DNA of 64,000 nt from Haliclona indistincta (Eukaryota > Porifera > Demospongiae > Haplosclerida > Chalinidae): assembly GCA_964017065.1 (NCBI GenBank), contig OZ024792.1, forward strand, positions 6,071,754 to 6,135,753, read 5' to 3'. The position numbers were made by a program, and so were the translations under genes. Below are positions 34,301 to 45,707 of the stretch, piece by piece. The notes under the pieces are model-generated. The model searched no databases and was not told the DNA's origin. It saw nothing but the letters and a program-made list of their open reading frames with translations. The first letter of the stretch is position 1; each line of letters starts with the position of its first letter.

Positions 34301-37300
34301 GTGTGGCTGGACCTGAGGATGCATTCTGCTGTACTGAGCTGCTCTGAGAGACTGTATCTCCTGTTGCCATCATTGGACTAGTTGAAAACCCATCAGTGAC
34401 TGATACAGCGTTTCTGGTTAACATGAATGAAAGTGATTCTCCTGATTGATGAGAGCTAGGACTAAATGTTCCTCCACACTGTACAGTGAAGGAGTTGTGT
34501 CCACTGATATCCAGTACTGTACTAGCATTGGAAGACACTGACACACTCAATGATGGAACTGGAAGATGTAAAGTTAATAAAAAGCACCCAAACCATGAAT
34601 TGATTACCGCTTATGTTGACCAGAGTAGATGTTTCATTTTCCATGATTTTCTTATTCTCAAGAAATGCTACTGCACAAATAGAGTCCACTAGAACACTAT
34701 CACTGACTCTGATTGGTCTGAGAACGAGTACACTGGTATTGCTACCACTGCTCACAGGTATGATCAATGGCTGCTGTGAAGTGATATTAACTGCTCTCCA
34801 AGTGAACACTACACCCACTACACTACTGATACATGTTACATTGAGATATTCTCCAGAATAATAAACCACTCTACTACCACCAGGTGACAGATGAACTACC
34901 ACAAGGCTAGCTGTAAGAAAATAAAGAATTGGAAATTGACATTGTCTATATAACACACCTTTTGCTCTGAGGTCATACATTGACTGATTACTGATTTGTC
35001 TGATCAGGTGTTCTCCTGGGTTAGCTGAAGAGACTGTCACTGTGCAGGAGTAGGTTGTAGCATCAGCTGGACTCAAGTTGTGTAGCACTAGTTCCTGTTC
35101 ACTACCTCTTGTCACACCATTAGAAGACCACTGGTACTGGATGGTGAGGATGGTGAGCTGGCTGAGCTGAGGATGGAGTGTAACAGAGCAGTTCAGTCTA
35201 GTACTGGTATCCAGTAGAGGTTGTGAGGGGAATCCATTGGATGGTCCAGTGTGAACATCAATATGAGAAACTGTAAGAGACAATCAAATGATGACAGTTT
35301 AGCTCAATCCACTCACATGCTACAGAGAGGTTGGCTACTACTGTTACTTGTTGTCTGTCAGTAGACACACGACAGGAGTACAGTCCTGAGCTCTCAGCAG
35401 TAGTCTCACTCAGAGTCAACTCAGTCACATACACTGAAGCAACTGCTCCTGGTCCTTGCTTTAGTGCAAATCCGCCACTACCAGTGACCAGACTCCCTCT
35501 GTGCATCCACTGGACTGAGAGCAGGTTAGTGGTGACTGGTATTGAAGTGTGCACTTCACAAGTGAGCACAGATGACTGTCCAAGAATAGCATTCACTGAT
35601 GTGAGGAGAGTAGCACTCTGGAGAGAACCTGTGTAGATATAGTAGCTACATTTCATGTTTAACAATTGCATATTGTTTCTTTCAAACCTTGTACTTGCAA
35701 ATTAATAAAGCCAACTCTCCCACCACTAATTCCAGTAATAGTGGCATTACAGGTGTACTGTCCTGCACTAGTAGCTGAGATAGTGGCTAGTGTCAGGTTA
35801 CAAGAGAAGGTGTCACTGATCTGTGTGTTCCCATGTGGCTGGGGGCTGGAGCAGTTGTTGATGATAGTGTCAGTGCTGTCTCTCCAGTCAATACTGAGAG
35901 CACTGTAGTCTGGTCCAATGGTGCTACTCAGTGTGACAGTACACTGCAGCTCAACATTCTGGTCACCATCAACAACATATGATGGTGGATTGATAATAGT
36001 GGCTTGAGTAACTGATGTTGCTGCAGAGATGAGTGACCAATGCTGCATGTAATATCAAATGTCTCTCACCTTGTACAGTAAGTGTGATGGTCTGATTGAT
36101 GGTGTTTATCAGTTGTGATGAGTTCACTGAGCATGTGATCATTGTTCCATTGATAGTGTAGTTCACTGACTGTAGTATCAGAACACCTGAGCTGTTCAAC
36201 ACTGACCCATCATGAGATAACCACTTGATAGCACTGTTTGTCAAATTTGGTGTTCTGCACATTAGCTGTACCAAGTTGCCAATTCTTAAATTATTAAAAT
36301 TGTCAGAAATTGTTACTGTATCTAAAATTATTTGGTAAGGAAATTTTCACCAAAGCACTGAAATACACTCACTATTAGTTGTGACTTTTACTTCAACACA
36401 ATCTTCTGGTTTAGTCTGATTCCCTGCAATACTAGCAGTGCAGCAATACTCTCCACTATCATGCTGACTGATATCACTGAGTGTGAGACTATTTGAGAAA
36501 AATGTTAGTACACCAAATGGCTCTGATACTTGAACTCTATCTTGTGATGTGTCAACTGGCTGGTTGTTGTGCCGCCATGACATACTCAGAGCACTGATAT
36601 TAGGACCAATAGAACTACTCAGAGTGACAAAACAAGTCATTTGATAAGAGTTAGTCCCAACTGGTACCATTAGATTATTTACAGAGACTGTTATCGTGTT
36701 ACCAAGACAGTGATGTTTCTTTCTCCTGGAGAATAAAGCTGAGTTGAGTTCACTACACATCTGAATATTCTTCCATCAATGGTGTGGTCACCAAACAGCA
36801 TCAGAACACCTGAGCTGCTCACTACTGCTCCATCATGTGATATCCATTTGATATTACTGTTCCTCAGTTCTGATACACTGCAGGTAACAGTAGATGTGCT
36901 GCCCAATTGAATTTGCTGATATTGTCCAGCGATGACAATGTCTAATTATTTAAATAGCAAAATAATGTAGGACACAATAAAAAAGACTTTCTCACCAAGT
37001 ATTTCAATAGAAGCACAATCAGATACTTCATTTGTTCCAATAATTCTAGCATTACAGCAATACTCCTTTCGAGAGGATGAAGTGTGAGTTGATACAGTTA
37101 TTGAACTGTTAAACACACTATGTACTCCCAGTTTTGGACTGATACTGGACATCGCACCTTGTGTCCAGACAACATTCAGAGCACTATGATCAGGACCAAT
37201 ATCATGATTCAGAGTTATAGTACAAGTGAATACCACTGGAGATGATCCAACAAGAGCAGTGACACTCTGAGGCTCAATGGAGACTGTTGTAACTCTTGTA

Positions 37301-37301
37301 T
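31041..37301 (-). CDS. Receptor gene 1, 3' half: Ig, FN3, TM and ITAM-like tail
   Basis: Membrane-proximal half of a giant Ig/FN3 receptor whose signal peptide lies at 51527. Exons (5' to 3'): 37301-36996, fused 36941-36373, 36321-36070, 36020-35688 (paired-type Ig), 35628-35317, 35270-34959, 34910-34608, 34558-34217 (four other Ig), 34154-33819, 33765-33490, 33434-33159, 33108-32827, 32784-32506, 32431-32156, 32112-31945 + 31896-31804, 31752-31441 (eight FN3), then TM/tail 31390-31041. All except the fused exon are phase 1-1 and in frame. The last exon has a TM helix (VVTFLLTCISTLVFSSLCLL), a KxQKQSEP stretch, YEMV, AEYEVI and ENPAY. FN3 33434-33159 uses a GC donor. Relative to gene 2 the last two FN3 domains are the most diverged, while the tail is almost unchanged. 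Confidence 0.78.
36373..36941 (-). pseudogene. Two Ig exons fused by loss of an intron, frame broken
   Basis: In gene 2 the equivalent exons (57965-57720 and 57672-57334) are separated by an intron of about 47 bp. Here a type-A Ig (…SPGERNITVLVTR, stop) runs straight into a type-B Ig (VNNLMVPVGTNSYQ…) with no splice sites between. The join is 569 nt instead of 585, and the two domains lie in different frames. The deletion therefore removed the intron plus 16 exon bases. Confidence 0.8.
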
Positions 37302-37348
37302 CTTGAAAAAATAACAAATAAATTTGAGAGTAGACTGATGAGACGTAC

Positions 37349-38869
37349 CTAGTACAGTGACAGTAATTGTTTTCATCGTAGGACTATTTGCGTGCAACTT
37401 CATTGAGTTAACTGAACATGTGAACTCAGTTCCATTCAATGTGTTATTCACCGAATGCAGTATGAGGGTGTTTGCAGACACTTGAGCAGATGATAAATTT
37501 GAAGATATACTCCATACTATTAGGGAGACACGGTAGTGTCTCCCTATGTAGGGATGAACGAGAAAACAAGATGGCGGCTACATACAATGTATTAGCGTTC
37601 AAACGCTGATATTTCGCCTGGTGATGAATTTTATACGTCCATAGACACTTAGATCTGCTATCTGGCGTTGCCCCATCTTACAGTAGCAAGGAGATTGCTC
37701 GAAATTGTTACTAAAGTGACGAACCTGGAAACGGTGAAAATCGAGTTTCGTCATCTTCGTTTTCTTTCTTTCTTTCTTTCTTCAACTCGCCTAGCGCCTT
37801 TACGCGAGCAGTGTCGAGACCAAAACACCCACGAACAGTCGTGAAATTCTCCTGGCATGTGCCTTTTGAACTTAGTTTTTAGCGAAACGACGATATACAT
37901 TTGACGAGCTCACGATCACGAACAGTTGTCAGCTCAGTGTTTGACGCCATTATTGTGATTACGTAATACGCACGTGACAAAGTACAGTAGTGGCTAGCGC
38001 ACGTGACCAAGCAGCTAGAGCATCGCCTCGCCGTATCTCTATGGATCAATATCACGGAGAACACATACCCGGCATTTGTCTGGAGTCTTTGAAGAACGGT
38101 AAGCTCGTGTAGGATCGCCATTCTGCGCTTGCCAGATAATTATAACCGCCGTATAGGTCTACAAACAAGGGTGGGCGGGGCTCGTATGCAATGCATGCAT
38201 GCGTAGGCGACTAGGCAGAGCTGATATGTCAATTTTAGCTACAAGTTTAAGAAAAGCCATCAACAACAGCAATACTAAACTAATGGTGGAAACAAAGACT
38301 TGTCAGTACATGCATGATATTGAACTGCACTTCTCTCACTGAAAAAGAAAAAGGACACAAACAAGTAAATTAAAAAGATTTCTATCGAAATCAAAAGGAT
38401 ATGTAGTGATGAAGAAATCTATCACTGGTTCACAATGTAAACCAACAAGGAACAAGCATGGAATGGTAACACGATTGACTTGCTAACAGACCATAGATCC
38501 CTACATCAGTGGCTGTACATAAGACTATGATCAATATTTTGTCACAAACAGCTGAATTCAATTCAATGCATGTCAGGTGTCAGTCAACAGTAACTAGCTG
38601 AAGTAGCTATAGTCTGCAGGCCACAGCAACCACTGATGTAGGGATCTATGGTCTGTTAGCAAGTCAATCGTGTTACCATTCCATGCTTGTTCCTTGTTGG
38701 TTTACATTGTGAACCAGTGATAGATTTCTTCATCACTACATATCCTTTTGATTTCGATAGAAATCTTTTTAATTTACTTTTTTATTGTTATCAAGACCTG
38801 GTACAGTGCATGATATATTGTAAGTGGTCCCAACCGTGAAATCTGTGTACAGTCCTGAAATGCTGAAAT
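37349..38869 (-). pseudogene. Ig exon of gene 1 split by a transposon
   Basis: 37349 to about 37515 matches the 3' two-thirds of a type-A Ig exon (compare 58383-58643 of gene 2). Its 5' third resumes at about 38789-38869 (GACCTGGTACAGTGCA…). Copy C of the composite repeat lies between. The paralogous exon is intact, which fixes the reading of this one as interrupted. Confidence 0.85.
37516..38788 (+). mobile_element. Composite dispersed repeat, copy C, inside an Ig exon
   Basis: Begins with the AGGGAGACACGGTAGTGTCT hairpin. It runs through the block shared with copies A, B and D and a second block (AAAGGTGCTAGGCGAG-type words on the other strand). It ends in a palindromic unit (38361-38788) whose arms share CTAACAGACCATAGATCCCT. 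No coding capacity. The precise ends and target duplication could not be fixed by eye. Confidence 0.8.
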
Positions 38870-38917
38870 CTGTAAATAATTATATTCTTTTGTTATATCA
38901 GAAGCAGTACAATTTAC

Positions 38918-39250
38918 CTAAAACTGTCAGTGTGGAACAGCCCATTTGATTTGAAACACCAGATCCAATCACTGCAGCAACACAACAATATTCTCCACTG
39001 TCTGAGAATTTATTACTGTCAATTGTAGCTCTACTGCTAAACTTTTTTGATTCTGTTCCACTCATTGCAATTGGATTAGCTTGTAGCATTGTAGATTGAG
39101 TGTTATTGTGTGTCCATGTGACATTCAGTGCACTGTAATCAGGTCCAATGGTATTGTTGAGAGTGATTGTACAACTGATGATAATGTTGTTAGTTCCTTT
39201 GAGAGCAGATATGCTGTTTTCATTTGTAGTGACTTTAGAAACAGTAGTAC
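38918..39250 (-). CDS. Isolated type-B Ig exon of receptor gene 1
   Basis: A 333-nt phase 1-1 exon with intact splice sites encoding one Ig domain (IISCTITLNNTIGPDYSALN…GEYCCVAAVIGSG…GCSTL). It sits between two transposon-split exons, so it is stranded from the rest of gene 1 unless long introns are spliced across both insertions. Confidence 0.8.
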
Positions 39251-39773
39251 CTGAGTTAAAAATACTGATCAAAAAAGCTCAATAATTTACTGAACTTACA
39301 TACCTTGAACAGTGATGGTGATATTCTTTTTACCAGGGGAGTACAGTTGGTATGAGTTCACCAAACATGTGAACACTCTTCCATTGTGAGTATAGTTGAC
39401 TGGTTTTAGAGTCAGATCATGTGAGTTGCTCACTACTGATCCATTCTGGTCAGTGTACATTTGGATCAGTCAATTTCTAATATTAAACAAAATTAAAAAT
39501 ACTATAAAATCAGTATTTTCTATTTTTCAACAATGCAATTCAAAGTGTCAAAAACCAAATTTCAATTTTCAATTTCTGCAAGATAGAATTTGTCACAATC
39601 GACGAACTCGCCGTAACGTAACAAACCAGGACTCAGTCCGAAGCGAACGAACACGCCTACTTCGCCACACCTAGTACCTACAGTTAAATGGCGACTAGCA
39701 GTAACGGGCGAGGCAGCTGGGCCTGGGTAGCGAGTAAATCAAGGAATCGGACTGAGAGTACTGGGCTGTCTAC

Positions 39774-39973
39774 NNNNNNNNNNNNNNNNNNNNNNNNNNN
39801 NNNNNNNNNNNNNNNNNNNNNNNNNNNNNNNNNNNNNNNNNNNNNNNNNNNNNNNNNNNNNNNNNNNNNNNNNNNNNNNNNNNNNNNNNNNNNNNNNNNN
39901 NNNNNNNNNNNNNNNNNNNNNNNNNNNNNNNNNNNNNNNNNNNNNNNNNNNNNNNNNNNNNNNNNNNNNNNNN
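39774..39973. other. Assembly gap (200 N)
   Basis: A run of exactly 200 N, a round number that suggests a gap of nominal size. It is followed by an AGTG/GGTG simple repeat (39974-40015) that probably caused the break. Confidence 0.99.
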
Positions 39974-40173
39974 AGTGAGTGAGTGAGTGGGGTGGGTGGG
40001 TGGGTGGGTGTGTGTCAGAGTGTTATTTTCTTTCCTTCTGCCTTCCATCTCTCTCTGCAGCCAACATGAATGGAGTTGTGTTCATGTGCATTAGCCATTT
40101 CCTATCTCTGTGACAATAGTCAAGGTTTGTGCGACAGTCTTTTATTACTCTCAGATTGTTTATTTCCTAACAG

Positions 40174-40314
40174 CTGTAAAGTGTGCAAGCTTTCAAGAAG
40201 CAAACATCACTATCTAGGTATGGATTTTTGTCAACTGAGTGTTTGATTCATTGTTGTTTGTTTAGATTATGTGTTGGTTGCTTGTCCATCTAGACTCACT
40301 TGGAATCTCAACCA

Positions 40315-40366
<52 letters not shown>

Positions 40367-40515
40367 TGGATTCATTGTTATTATAGTCATCTCGTATCCT
40401 GGATGAGTTGCTAGGAGAGGTTGGTAACTTGTCTAGAGCAATGTCTGGTTATGATGATAGACTGGTAGCACTGAGAACAGCAATGGAGGACAGTAACAAG
40501 AACCTGATCACTTAA
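40174..40515 (+). CDS. Three exon-like pieces, C-terminus of an unknown gene
   Basis: Inside the 6.1-kb insertion. Piece 1 (40174-40217) has a CAG acceptor and GTATGG donor and reads CKVCKLSRSKHHYL. Piece 2 (40266-40316) joins in phase and reads YVLVACPSRLTWNLNQ, with its donor in a (GT)n run. Piece 3 (40387-40515) has an acceptor TTATTATAG and reads SSRILDELLGEVGNLSRAMS… to a TAA, helical and coiled-coil-like. It could be the end of the element's own gene or a captured host fragment, with the 5' part perhaps in the N gap. The family is not recognised. Confidence 0.38.
40317..40364. repeat. (GT)n microsatellite
   Basis: About 23 uninterrupted GT dinucleotides within a putative intron. Confidence 0.95.
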
Positions 40516-40539
40516 CCCTTGCACGTCTACACACACAGG

Positions 40540-43500
40540 GTAAATACTCCCATAACTCAGTATGTGTTGGTCTCTTTTGCTTGTACTGATTTTGGAGCCT
40601 TTTCATCCACTGTTGTGTTATTAGTGTTGTCATTATAGTGGTATGGTAGGTAAATGAATTGATTTTACTCTCTTCACAACACAGGAGCCGTCATCAGATG
40701 GGTGTGCATTATGGCGTGTAAAGCTGACAAGTCTGATCGTAAAGACAACCACGTCACTATGTTGCAATTGTACTGTGATAATAATTAATTTGTTTGACTG
40801 TTGAAAAATTTTTATTCATTCATTGATTATTGACTACCAATCGATAGTAGTATTTTCACAGAAATAATTATTATTCAGTCTAAAAATGAAAACAAACTGT
40901 GGGCATGGTATTATAATTAGTTTGCTAGTCAGTGCGACAATGCTACTCAGACCACTGCAAAGTGATTGCAGGGGATTGCATCGACGGTCACACAGCATGA
41001 TGTATAACAGCACTGCATAGAGCACTAGATGTAAGTGTGTAACTGCTATTGCCATCCTGATTTCACAGCTGAGATGGGTGTTCACTAAACTAGCTAGGTA
41101 CAGACCCGTTGCATTAGATACAATGTGTTATTGCGAGCCTGATAGAGGAAATTTCAGCATGGTTTAGAGCTTGCCATTGAAATAACTTACTGAATCCTCA
41201 GACCCTAATTCCACCTATTAATCCTTACACTCATGGTCAAATCCACACTCATGGTGCAGCTACGACTGTAGAGAGGGACTCGCTCCTTTTCTTATGTGAT
41301 ATAACATACCAACTGTCGTGTTCATGATTATTTTAGACTCAATAACACATGACTTCTATGCACCTTGTCCCATGTTTTGTGTTTCTCTATTACTCACACT
41401 AACATAAACGGGTCCAGGCCCGGGCATGTTCGGGCAATGCCAGAGCCAATGCTGGAAATTTCTACCTTTGGAAATGGCCTAGATAACTGGGTAGTTGATT
41501 TCTGCATTTAAAGTGGCATATTTTCAAAGGCCCAAGCTCTGGGACCATTGATGAAATCGCTGGCTCTTCGTGCTATCAGCACAATAGTGTTAAATTATTT
41601 AACCATGCATGCCTACTATAAATAATGATGAACCCAGGCGAAAGTGAATTTCTGTAGCCGCCTATGCACACTTTATAAGTATACAATCAGTGATTACTAT
41701 TATCATCACACACTGTCTCTTTGTAATAAATTTAATTTTTCCTCTCTTCACAACACAGGAGCTGTCATCAGATACTACCATCAGATGAGTGTGTATTATG
41801 GCATGCAAAGCTAACAAGGGAACACAAAGACTACCACACTATGATGCTGCAATTGTACTGTGATAATGTTTAAATATTGACAACTTTCAATGATTATCGA
41901 GAATTAAGAAAGTAATCAATCAGAGGGTTGCTATTGACAATTGTGTGGTGAGGTTAAATCACAGCATCTTATGGAGTCCTACTGAAGCAGCTGACAACTA
42001 CAGAAATTCTGGCGGCCATTTAATAGACCCACATGGTTTTGCAACTGATCCTATCTTGGACAACACCAAAATTGTGATATGAGAGAGAGCATTTACAGAT
42101 TTATAGCTACCAACATTCGACCAAATATTTTCTTCTTTAGTTAATGGCAATTCTAGACCTTTTAGAGAAGCCTTGCTCTTTTACTGTGATGTGACTTATA
42201 GGCTTTCTTGTTCATAGATGTGAACTCTGCATGCATGCATTAAGATTCAATAATGATGATAATAATTATTATTATAATGCCCGCAAGGGAATAGTGAATA
42301 TAAGACACTGTAACAGGCTAGTGAGAAATTAGAATGGAAAGTGTGGTCTCGTGCACGTGGATACGGAGGGAGCACTAGCAAGATAAACTGCATGGCATGA
42401 CCATAACCACCACTGACAATCATTCTGTCTTCAGCAAGATCCCACAGTCTACGCCGATCTGTCCAATGTATGAAGCCGTCTGCTCAATAGATCAGGGAGG
42501 TGCTCGGTACAAGACCAGCACACCAGAGTGTGGTGGTGTAGAACTAGCTAGGGTCTAGAGCTCGCTTGTGCATTCTCCATGCATGCAGTCGTATAGATGT
42601 ATCATAGAAAAACTATCTACCATTAATGTAAGGACTTGACTACTGTGACTAACATGCATGCAGAGGGAAAGTCCGGTAAGCTATAGGGTCTAGAAGTTGA
42701 CCGTGCTAAGCCTTTTTCCTGCTGCAGTATAAAAGATGTATGCCATTAGTTTTTGCAGTAAAACTACCTAGGGTCTATAGAGCTCACTTGCATTCTCCAG
42801 TCGTAGACTGGGGATGTACCATTATAATGTAACGACTTGACTGCTATTACTAAACGTGCAGACTGCGGTAAAACTATAGCTATACTAGGGTCTAGAAGGA
42901 ATTGCCTGTGCTCAGTTTCATTGTTGAGTGCGGATTTGACTGCATGCTATTACTAACATGCAGAGGGAAATTTCAGTAAAGTAGCTAGGGTCTAGAAGTT
43001 GACCGTGCTAAGTTTCTGCAGTGGTAAAGATGCACCATTAGTGTAAGGACTTGACTGCTACTACCCTGCAGAGGGAGATTCTAGTAAAACTAGCTAGGGA
43101 CTAGCTAACTGAGCACAGGCAACTTCTAGTCTAGAAGTTGCCCGTGCTCAGTTTCTGCAGTGGTATAGATGTACCATTTGTGTAAGGACTTGACTGCTAC
43201 TAACCTAGCTGCAGAGGGAGATTCCAGTAAAACTAGTTAGGGTCTAGAAGTTGCCTGTGCTCAGTTTCTGCAGTGGTAAATGCACCATATATTGTGGATT
43301 TGACTGCTATTACTAATCTGCAGAAGGAAATTCCAGTAAAACTAGCTATAGGGTCTACAAGCTGTCGACTGCGGTCAGTTTATGCAGTGGGAGTGATAGA
43401 TGCACCATTAGTGTAAGGATTTGACTGCTTTTGTTAGCTTGGTACTATGCTGCAGTGTCGATTTCAGTAAATCTACGGTCTAGACAGTAAGTCATTTCAC

Positions 43501-44090
43501 TGGGAAGTGCTGAATTTCCATCTGCAGTGGTATCATGCGTAATAGCAGTGAAGTCCTTATTCTAACTCACAGTCCACTGTGTAGAAATACTGAGTTCTAC
43601 CTAGCTATTTTTAGCGAACACCCGTCTCTTCTGTGAAATCAGGATCGCCATGCATAGCAGTTACGCTCGCATAGAGCGGTGCATGCAACTCATGCAATCC
43701 CATAGACCTCATACCATGCCCACGGTTTGTTCTAGGATTAATCTTGCGACTGAAACATTACTATTGATTGCTCGTTTTGTCTCCTCAATGATCAACGGTT
43801 GAATAACTTGTCAATATTCAAACAAAATTATCACAATACAATAATTGCAACACAAGTGGTGTGGTTGTCTTTATGATCACTTGTCAGCTTTACATGCCAT
43901 AATACACACCCATCTGATGACGTACGGCACCTGTGTTGTGGAGAGAGGAAATCAATTCATTTACCTACCAATACTAATAACACAACAGTGGATGCAAAGG
44001 CTCCAAAATCAGTTGATATCGACTGAGAAAAATAACTATTGTCAATTAACTCTTTACAAAACACATCAACATTGCAAAAGAGACACATAG
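40540..44090. repeat. Inverted repeat arms 40540-41095 and 43600-44090
   Basis: The arms share, in opposite orientation, GTCATCAGATGGGTGTG(C/T)AT, CTCCAAAATCAGT (reverse of ACTGATTTTGGAG), the AACAAACTGTGGGCATGG segment and GTGTTCACTAAA-like words. A third partial direct copy (GTCATCAGA…TGCAATTGTACTGTGATAAT) sits at 41750-41870. Non-coding. Confidence 0.7.
42550..43490. repeat. Diverged tandem repeat, about 115-bp unit
   Basis: About seven to eight degenerate copies, each containing AGGGTCTAGAAGTTGCC, GTGCTCAGTTTCTGCAGTGG, TGTAAGGACTTGACTGCTA and GCAGAGGGAAATTCCAGTAAA in that order. No coding content. Confidence 0.8.
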
Positions 44091-45190
44091 TGTGTTATGA
44101 GAGTAGTTATCAGCAATAAAACACTTCAGTTCAAGCTAATTTGCTTCAATAGATTGTTCTAATCACATGGCTATTGACCACGCCCACATTGGTAACATCC
44201 TACCCTCAAACTAAGGAATAGCTTCGATTCTTTTGCTGCATTACATACACTTATGCACGCACAAAACAAAGCAAAGGCAAAGCAAACACACACGTGTGCG
44301 TATACACACACACACCTGAGCAAACAATGTGGTTCTTTCACTCCAGGTCTGAGACACTTTGCTCCAACGATACTACTACATACTCTCAGAGGTGGTTACA
44401 GAAATCGATCTCTAGTAAATGAGAGTGGTCGAGAAAAGGAATGAGAAATAGAATAGAACACTGTGACTTTCATTGTACTTAAAAGTTTAAGGGACATTGT
44501 AAATTTGAAAGCAGCTACTGTGTGCTGGTGCTATGCTTAAACCTTCTGGAGTGAACTCACGAAAACAGTAACTGTGCCTCACCAAAGTCTATGAATAATG
44601 CAAAACGCTGATGCAAAAATACTATTACTTTGTAGGCAAAAATTAATTGCAATAAATTTATTCCCAATCATAGAGATGAAAATTATGATTGGGAAACTAT
44701 AATTTCTATCAAGCCTAGGTCACTAGCTTGTCAGGTGAGTACACTACAGCTGAACCACCAAGGCACACAGCTGCAGTGACTTACATCAAAGTTTCACCAT
44801 CATATTTGAGCTCTAGCTAGATCAAGGGGTACATGGTCGCTCCAATTGGTCCTGTACTCACATCTGTGACCGTGGTCAAGAATTTTGGTCAGCCAAATCA
44901 CAATCGGGCGGCCTTGATCATTTGACCGTACTGATTTTGCTACGTTGAATTTTGCTCACGAGGCAGCCTCTGATAATAATTAGCTAGCGCTGGCATGACT
45001 GTTGACTTGACCGCTCAAGCATGTCCTTACTTCTGTCTTGACCGCTCAAGCAAGCCATTCTGTCTGACTGCTTGACCAAATCTATAGCTAACCGCAGTTT
45101 GCAGATGTGAGTACAGGGCAGATTGGAGTAACCACCTCTTGTAGATCTATTGGGTGGTTTTAAAGCTCGAAATAAAGGAGGAATACACAC
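44091..45190. other. Rest of the insertion interior, nothing identified
   Basis: Unclassified sequence with two copies of CTTGACCGCTCAAGCA around 45005-45055 and a (CT)n run at about 45187-45210. The open frames here are short and overlap the long terminal inverted repeat. Confidence 0.45.
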
Positions 45191-45707
45191 ACTCTCTCTC
45201 TCTCTCTCTCACCGAACTACGGTCTCACTACGGTTCTACCTCGAGGGTGACGCGTACCTGGTTGATGAGACACAACTCAGAGCCTAGTGCTATGATCCAT
45301 GCAGTCACTAGCACACCGGCCGTCAGCATGGACGACAACTCGGCTGTTTTTCCTCTTACACTACAGAATCATACTGCACTGCTAGTCGCCATTTTATTTG
45401 TGGGTGTCACATGCACAAAGGGTGTGTTCGCTTTGGACCGAGTCCTGGTCCGTTACGTTACGGCGAGTACGTCGATTATGTCAATTCGATCTTGCAGCAA
45501 TAGAAAATTGATTATTGGTTTTTGACACACGATTTTAGTCCTTTTTATTCTTTTTATTAATAGAATATTGACTGATCCAAATGTACACTGACCCATTCTG
45601 ATACAACCATTTGATATTAGTGGACACAGTAGCTACACTACAGGTGATTACTGCAGTACTGCCAATAGTAAGGTTTTGTAAGAGACTAGTACTGCTTATA
45701 TCAATAT

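Larger units (their letters stand above)
39449..45592. mobile_element. 6.1-kb TIR insertion with 8-bp target duplication
   Basis: Both ends carry a perfect inverted repeat (GTCAGTGTACATTTGGATCA + GTCAAT), followed by longer, less perfect inverted repeats of about 300 bp (shared words CGCCGTAACGTAAC, AAGCGAACACAC, ATGGCGACTAGCAGT). CCATTCTG lies at 39441-39448 and again at 45593-45600. An 8-bp duplication fits hAT-, P- or Merlin-type transposons, but no transposase was recognised. The interior holds an assembly gap, microsatellites, a tandem repeat, an inverted repeat and three exon-like pieces. Confidence 0.88.
39304..45707 (-). pseudogene. Ig exon of gene 1 split by a 6.1-kb insertion
   Basis: The type-A Ig exon lies in two parts: 45707-45593 (5') and 39448-39304 (3'). 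After removing one copy of the 8-bp duplicated target CCATTCTG, the parts add up to 252 nt, a proper phase 1-1 length for this family. This shows a single clean insertion into an intact exon. Confidence 0.9.

Noticed and set aside
44700..44790. tRNA-like stretch
   Set aside because: No cloverleaf with an acceptor stem and TψC arm could be drawn by eye.
45154..45525. 123-aa plus-strand frame
   Set aside because: It runs through a (CT)n tract and the long terminal inverted repeat of the 6.1-kb element. The matching left arm gives an unrelated frame cut by the N gap.
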